Shown here: positions 33,101 to 36,609 of the stretch, piece after piece
Layout: each line of letters opens with the position of its first letter
How positions within the stretch are numbered: the first letter of the stretch is position 1
Assembly (NCBI GenBank): GCA_013112635.1
Contig: JABFGF010000017.1
Coordinates: 1 to 36,609, forward strand
Origin: Calditrichota bacterium
Lineage (GTDB): Bacteria; Calditrichota; Calditrichia; Calditrichales; J004
Direction of reading: 5' to 3'
DNA: 36,609 nt
Notes under the pieces: model-generated
The model's input: the letters and a program-made list of their open reading frames with translations, nothing else
Databases searched by the model: none
Told to the model about the DNA's origin: nothing
Made by a program: the position numbers and the translations under genes

Positions 33101-33400
33101 TTTAAAGAGGGGATGACTAATATTTTAAAGCATGCTCAAGCTAAAAATGTTCAACTGCAATTTGACCTGCAAGACTCAAAATGTTCAGTAATTTTGAAGG
33201 ATGATGGTGTTGGTTTTGATATGGAAAGAGCATCTTCAGGGCTTGGTTTGCAAAATATTCAAGACCGTGCAAAAAAGATTGGTGCACTAATATCAATTGT
33301 TAGTAGTCCGTACAATGGAACAACTATAACCTGTACAACAAATGTCACCCAAATTGAGGGATTGATTGTAAAGAGAGACAGGGGTAAAGTAAATTCATGA
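30200..33400 (+). CDS. Reg_prop beta-propeller sensor histidine kinase, NarL/NreB type
   Basis: This 1066-residue membrane sensor has a signal peptide (about 1-20), Reg_prop blades over about 25-670 (YIWFATHDGLNRYDGYN, NIWIGTNRKGVLKF, KIWLGMAAGGLNRYDP, NLWLGTYSGGLNKL), a Y_Y_Y domain (about 715-800; YDHNYISVEFSATDF, YAYRL, NLDPGSYSL) and a membrane helix (about 806-828). The cytoplasmic core is of the HisKA_3 class: phosphorylated His860 in RDFHDEMGHRL, N-box Asn974 in EGMTNILKHAQAKNV, and DDGVGFD at 1001-1007 then GLGLQNIQDRAKKIG. The stop overlaps the response-regulator start (ATGA), so kinase and regulator form one two-component system. The propeller should sense a periplasmic ligand, which cannot be named. 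Confidence 0.93.
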   Translation: MKQFLFLTSFCFLLFSNVLAQKSKFDQIFLQDGLSQSHVSDILQDKFGYIWFATHDGLNRYDGYNIKIFRHDPGEPGSIKGNWINNIYTDSQGRIWCVLGIGGVSIYNPKTNSFTYLNKNKSEVSLVDDLILDFCEDYQGNVILTTPKGLNIIPANFLINPESKILSFSKATVKCAVDSFNGVWGLAADGLLYRFTIFGNTMSPHELIYNENIDDKNISNLGPNQLFVHNGNSIWLTKGSGQIVNYVIQDDQQIKEGVYFQTENNDDVIAIKSINSSVYFVTKTGGLYSNNMGKFTKLQAFSFILRSVVSDKKGILWLISNSNELIQFNVNDNATDRFSMGESLTSRDFTTALFTDNSQNIWIGTNRKGVLKFSPNKVLFQHFVGDKNNPLVTSFAEKSKNEMYIGTFGAGLFLYNSREKSLTNISKEPSHISSLEIDKKGSLWLGSANGVVFKIEQSGSQIFKTSISAGYNIRDILKWENNLYLATDGKGLVKYNLAKKTYKYFEVKSDGRGTSSHFVWALHRDKYDKIWLGMAAGGLNRYDPQSGRFDYFFDDPQNKAALNNKTVNTMYEDSDNLWLGTYSGGLNKLSLNTLTFSAITQKNGISGNMITGIIPGNNNSLWLATNNGVTQYNIVSGKSKLYDISDGLQSNEFYPGASYKSTDGHIYFGGINGFNFFSPDSINKNPNPPDIIITGFNVHNQPDSILTGLYNFPMTGGEEIILDYDHNYISVEFSATDFTSPAKNQYAYRLTPIDEKYLYIGNRHHASYNNLDPGSYSLTIKASNNHGVWNENGISIKLIIKPPFWQTVWFYILIFVLLTSMLIFSHRRRVKAKLKRALEIEHIREEEQTRIRIKTARDFHDEMGHRLTRISMLTELISRKENKYSKEFKYLLSQISDNANNLYLGARDFIWAIDPRNDSFYEMAIRMKDFGDELYDSTGIDFRVKGIITSLEIVNMSMDLRRQIPLIFKEGMTNILKHAQAKNVQLQFDLQDSKCSVILKDDGVGFDMERASSGLGLQNIQDRAKKIGALISIVSSPYNGTTITCTTNVTQIEGLIVKRDRGKVNS

Positions 33401-34023
33401 AGCTTAAAATTAATATCTCACTTGTTGAGGATGATAATCTAATCAGGAGCGGTTTGGTTACGCTAATATCTGAAACAGAAGAATTTAGTTTATGTGGTGA
33501 CTATTCAAATTGCGAAGACCTCCTTGATGATATTGAACAAAATACACCAGGCATTATCCTGATGGATATTGATTTACCCGGTATTTCCGGTATTGAAGGT
33601 GTTAAAAAAGTAAAGCTTAAATTCCCACAAATTGATATTATAATATTAACAGTTCACGAAAATGATGATTTGGTTTTTGAAGCCTTGTGTAATGGTGCCT
33701 GTGGATATTTAACAAAAAACATAAAACCGGAAAGATTGTTGGAATCGATCCGTGATGTTGTAAATGGAGGTTCACCAATGAGTACAAATATTGCTCGCAT
33801 GGTTGTCCGCTCTTTTCAAAAAAATATAGAATCACCATTAACCAACCGTGAAACAGAAGTTTTGAATCTCTTATCCCGTGGTAAAAGCTATAATATGATC
33901 GCTGATGATATTTTTATAAATAAAGAAACTGTTCGTACGCATATTAAAAATATCTACCGCAAACTGGAAGTGCATTCCAAAGCAGATGCAATAGAAAAGG
34001 CTATAAAACAAAAGCTTATTTAG
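33397..34023 (+). CDS. LuxR/NarL-family response regulator
   Basis: This 208-residue regulator has a receiver domain (about 4-122) with the acidic pocket EDD (11-13), phospho-acceptor Asp57 in LMDIDLPGISG, Thr85 in ILTVHEND and Lys107 in GYLTKNIKPE. A LuxR-type helix-turn-helix domain follows (about 143-205; LTNRETEVLNLLSRGKSYNMIA and NKETVRTHIKNIYRKLEV). Its ATG overlaps the kinase stop by 4 bp, so translation is coupled and the partner is unambiguous. Likely targets include its own region and the downstream surface protein, whose upstream region carries a duplicated 14-nt motif. Confidence 0.95.
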   Translation: MKLKINISLVEDDNLIRSGLVTLISETEEFSLCGDYSNCEDLLDDIEQNTPGIILMDIDLPGISGIEGVKKVKLKFPQIDIIILTVHENDDLVFEALCNGACGYLTKNIKPERLLESIRDVVNGGSPMSTNIARMVVRSFQKNIESPLTNRETEVLNLLSRGKSYNMIADDIFINKETVRTHIKNIYRKLEVHSKADAIEKAIKQKLI

Positions 34024-34088
34024 ATCCAATCACTCGTTATTAACGTTTAATTACCACTCACATCCCAAATCATGCCATTCATCCATAT

Positions 34089-34137
34089 CCCCTATTTTGG
34101 GTGATATCCTATGCTGACTTTAGCCCCTATTTTAGGT
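34089..34137 (+). promoter_or_regulatory. Duplicated CCCCTATTTTRGGT motif, candidate operator
   Basis: CCCCTATTTTGGGT (34089-34102) and CCCCTATTTTAGGT (34124-34137) match at 13 of 14 positions and start 35 bp apart. Each copy has CCC...GGG dyad character. They lie in the 146-bp gap between the response regulator and the FG-GAP surface protein, 33 bp before the latter's ATG. This is a plausible binding site for a regulator, most simply the adjacent LuxR-type one; a downstream copy overlapping the promoter could mean repression. Confidence 0.45.
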
Positions 34138-34169
34138 TTAATTCATAAAACCAAAATACGGAGGCAAAT

Positions 34170-36488
34170 ATGTTACGAGTTTTACTTTTTCTTAGCTCCA
34201 TGGCATTTTTACAGGCCCATACATTTACAAAAATAACTGATGAATCGAACCCGATTGTAAGCACTCAAACAGGGCAAAATTATTCCGGGGCAGCCTGGAT
34301 AGATTATAACAATGATGGTTTGCTCGATTTATTTGCAACTCCGACGCATTTGTTTAAAAACCTTGGTGATGGAAGTTTTGAAACAATTTTTAGTGATTTA
34401 GGAAGTTTGCAAAACTCCAATCTTGGTACAGGGACCAGTTGGGCAGATTTTGATAACGATGGTGATTTGGATTGCTTCATTTCAGGAAATCCATCCATCC
34501 TTTATCGTAATGACGGCAATGATCAATTCAATCCAATGCTGGAGGGAGATTTAAGTACAGATGTTGCTAATCGAGGCTGGGCTTGTGCCTGGGCAGATTT
34601 TGATAATGATGGATACACAGAAATATTTATAACACATCCCGCTGGATTTGTTGGTCCTTCTTTGACATCCCACTTTTTTATAAATAATACAAATGGCATT
34701 TTTACTAAAAACAGCGAATATGAGTTCTCAACAAAACAGGCTCCTTACACTGTTGGGATATGGTCTGATTATGATTTGGATGGCGATATAGATTTATTTA
34801 TCGGAAGTGGCCCGGCGGGTACACCAGGGCCGGATCATATTTATGATAATTTATTGGTTGATACCGGCACAGCTGGTTTTTCACCAATCCAAACATCTCC
34901 GCTTGATGGTTTGCAGGATGGCCAGGTTTGGAACTGGATCGATTATGATAATGATGGTGATTTGGATGCATTTTTAACAAACTATGGAGGTGCACCAAAC
35001 CGCTTTTATAGAAATGATGATGGGCTTTATACAAGCTTATCTAATGCGCTGACCGGCAGCGGTTCTATGCTGGCAAACTCCTGGGCAGATGTTGATAATG
35101 ATGGGGATCTTGATGTGGTTTTAACCGGGGATACAGGTAATGGGTTCTACATAAATAATGGAGATGGCACTTTTTCAAGTGTAGCGAATGAAATAGCCGG
35201 ATTAGTTTCAGTTGGTGCTACATGGGGTGATTATGATAATGATGGTGATTTGGATTTGTTTTTATCTGATGGTAATCAACTAAATAATTCGCAGGCACTC
35301 TTCCAAAATGAAATAGGTCCAGAGAATAATTGGCTAAATGTTTCTCTGGCCGGAACAGTATCAAATAATGCAGCAATTGGGGCGAAGGTCAGAATTAAAG
35401 CAATTATTAGTGGAAGTGCTGTTTGGCAATTTAGAGAAGTGTCTGCACAGAATAGTTTTAACAGCCATAATAGTCTGCGATTGCATTTTGGTCTTGGAGA
35501 CGCCGAAAACGTAGACTCACTTCAGGTTCTTTGGCCGTCGGGACAAATAACAAATATGGAAAATGTTTCGAGCAAACAGTTTCTTTCGATTACCGAAGAA
35601 ATTCCACCTGGTTTTTTTAGGGCAAATTTTAAAGCTGATTTAAGAAAACATCTTGGAAAAAAAGTAGAGGTAAATTTTACCGATTTAACAGTTACTGGGA
35701 TTGATAATCCTGCAACATCCTGGAGCTGGGATTTTAACAATGATGGGGTAGAAGATGCATCAAATCAAAACCCTGCTTGGATATACGATTCAGTGGGCAC
35801 TTATTCTGTAAAACTAATTATATCAGATGGATCTGAAACAAAAGAAAAGCTGATGCCAAATTTCTTCACATTGAACCGGAGTCCAGGAGTCCCAATTATC
35901 ACTAACCTCACGCCTAATTTTGTTGACACTACAATTGAAAAACAGAAAACAATTAATTTTGCAGCCGCAGCAAAAGATACAGCAGGTTACGATCTGTTTT
36001 ATTCATGGAGCTTAAATGGAAGTGTTAAAGGATTAGACTCAGTTTATAATTACAAGTCAACCTCATTTCGACTACCTAAAACAGATACCGTGGCGGTTTC
36101 AATTTCAAATGGGTTTAATTCAATCAGTTATTCTTGGTTGGTAAATATAGTCCATGAAATTACAACTATTGGAGATGATGAAAACGAAGTTCCTTTAAAA
36201 TTTGCTCTGAATCAGAACTTTCCAAACCCATTTAATCCCAAAACCATAATTGCGTATCGGCTAAAATCAAACAGCTATGTAGAGCTTGCAGTCTACAACG
36301 TAGTTGGTCAAAAGGTTAAAACATTGGTGAATCAAAACGAAAGTAAAGGATTTAAAGAGGTGAACTGGAATGGAAAAGATGCTTTGGGCAATTTAGTGGG
36401 ATCTGGATTATATTTTTACTCGCTGGTAGTTAAAAATGGATCGAACATAGTTTTTAAACAAAACCGAAAAATGCTTTTTGTAAAATAG
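34170..36488 (+). CDS. Secreted FG-GAP/ASPIC-UnbV/PKD surface protein with type-A sorting domain
   Basis: This 772-residue exported protein has a short signal peptide (about 1-17, MLRVLLFLSSMAFLQAH). Seven calcium-binding FG-GAP/VCBS-type repeats follow over about 40-370, with loops such as DYNNDGLLDL, DFDNDGDLDC, DYDLDGDIDL and DYDNDGDLDL. An ASPIC/UnbV domain spans about 384-472 (GAKVRIKAI, LRLHFGLGDAENVDSLQVLWPSG), a PKD domain about 499-560 (WSWDFNNDGVED, YDSVGTYSVKLIISDG), and the C-terminal FlgD-like sorting module about 679-772 (LNQNFPNPFNP, VYNVVGQKVKTL, GSGLYFYSL). Proteins of this build are displayed or secreted adhesin- or lectin-like molecules; no catalytic residues are evident. 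GGAGG lies 7 nt before the ATG. A duplicated motif upstream suggests control by the neighbouring two-component system. Confidence 0.92.
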   Translation: MLRVLLFLSSMAFLQAHTFTKITDESNPIVSTQTGQNYSGAAWIDYNNDGLLDLFATPTHLFKNLGDGSFETIFSDLGSLQNSNLGTGTSWADFDNDGDLDCFISGNPSILYRNDGNDQFNPMLEGDLSTDVANRGWACAWADFDNDGYTEIFITHPAGFVGPSLTSHFFINNTNGIFTKNSEYEFSTKQAPYTVGIWSDYDLDGDIDLFIGSGPAGTPGPDHIYDNLLVDTGTAGFSPIQTSPLDGLQDGQVWNWIDYDNDGDLDAFLTNYGGAPNRFYRNDDGLYTSLSNALTGSGSMLANSWADVDNDGDLDVVLTGDTGNGFYINNGDGTFSSVANEIAGLVSVGATWGDYDNDGDLDLFLSDGNQLNNSQALFQNEIGPENNWLNVSLAGTVSNNAAIGAKVRIKAIISGSAVWQFREVSAQNSFNSHNSLRLHFGLGDAENVDSLQVLWPSGQITNMENVSSKQFLSITEEIPPGFFRANFKADLRKHLGKKVEVNFTDLTVTGIDNPATSWSWDFNNDGVEDASNQNPAWIYDSVGTYSVKLIISDGSETKEKLMPNFFTLNRSPGVPIITNLTPNFVDTTIEKQKTINFAAAAKDTAGYDLFYSWSLNGSVKGLDSVYNYKSTSFRLPKTDTVAVSISNGFNSISYSWLVNIVHEITTIGDDENEVPLKFALNQNFPNPFNPKTIIAYRLKSNSYVELAVYNVVGQKVKTLVNQNESKGFKEVNWNGKDALGNLVGSGLYFYSLVVKNGSNIVFKQNRKMLFVK

Positions 36489-36501
36489 TATCAAATGATA
36501 C
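36488..36501. repeat. 14-nt palindrome at the stop of the surface-protein gene
   Basis: GTATCA-AA-TGATAC is a perfect dyad starting at the last base of the stop codon. It has no T-run, so it is not a convincing terminator. The remaining 36502-36609 tail shows no gene. Confidence 0.4.
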
Positions 36502-36609
36502 CATAGCTTGTCTTTTTAGAACATTTAATTGCCTAAAGGGATGAGCTCAATATACTGTTGAACGACGCGTTTAGACAAGCGTGTAATTAAAGAAATAGAA
36601 TTAATATCA

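Noticed and set aside
30200-34023. Polysaccharide-utilisation-locus hybrid regulator (HTCS)
   Set aside because: The kinase has no fused receiver or AraC domain, and no SusC/SusD pair or glycoside hydrolase is nearby. It is a separate NarL-type two-component pair.
34290-35280. Regularly spaced similar DNA segments that might be a CRISPR-like array
   Set aside because: They encode DxDxDGDxD calcium-binding loops in one reading frame of the FG-GAP protein. Spacing and sequence vary as expected for protein repeats.
36488-36609. Terminator after the surface-protein gene
   Set aside because: The short palindrome at the stop codon has no following T-run, and no other stable stem with a T-run is visible before the window ends.

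Overview
The window is AT-rich bacterial chromosome, most likely from a member of the FCB group and probably Calditrichota or a close relative (KSB1- or Marinimicrobia-like). The taxonomic clues are two secreted proteins with C-terminal FlgD-like/type-A sorting domains (one ending in the characteristic FPNPFNP block), a PorZ-like beta-propeller protein, Reg_prop propeller sensor kinases, an ASPIC/UnbV FG-GAP surface protein, and small GIY-YIG and four-helix-bundle elements of the kind scattered through such genomes. This is inference from gene content; no rRNA is present to confirm it.

Layout. 1-900: a minus-strand tRNA cluster (Pro-TGG, Arg-TCT, His-GTG, Glu-TTC) read from a near-consensus promoter and closed by a hairpin terminator. 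It is followed by a tandem duplication in which tRNA-Glu + terminator + a small GIY-YIG nuclease gene is repeated with a 357-bp period. The downstream tRNA-Glu copy has decayed into the 3' end of a frameshifted GIY-YIG gene. 900-10100: housekeeping genes: rdgB, a small membrane protein, an ECF sigma factor, nnr-nadE (NAD repair and synthesis), rsmI, a four-helix-bundle ORF framed by inverted repeats, tmk, a CtpA-type S41 protease and a CCA-adding enzyme. 10200-17000: a Yip1-family membrane protein, then a TolC / MacA-like adaptor / LolD-MacB-like ATPase / two FtsX-type permeases export cluster. 17000-21750 (minus strand): a thiamine-salvage operon under a TPP riboswitch, comprising a TonB-dependent receptor, thiamine diphosphokinase and an SSF sodium symporter, which together can be read as outer-membrane uptake, inner-membrane uptake and pyrophosphorylation. 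21900-36500: large extracytoplasmic sensing and surface genes: a propeller sensor with a CheA-type HPt/ATPase core, recN on the other strand, a PorZ-like secreted propeller, then a propeller NarL-type histidine kinase overlapping its LuxR-type response regulator, followed by an FG-GAP/ASPIC/PKD surface protein whose upstream region holds a duplicated CCCCTATTTTRGGT motif.

The most unusual items are the tRNA-Glu/GIY-YIG tandem unit, in which a nuclease ORF terminates inside a decayed tRNA, and the beta-propeller/CheA-like chimeric kinase. The thiamine operon is the most readily testable functional prediction. There is no CRISPR array, insertion-sequence transposase, integrase or rRNA in the window.
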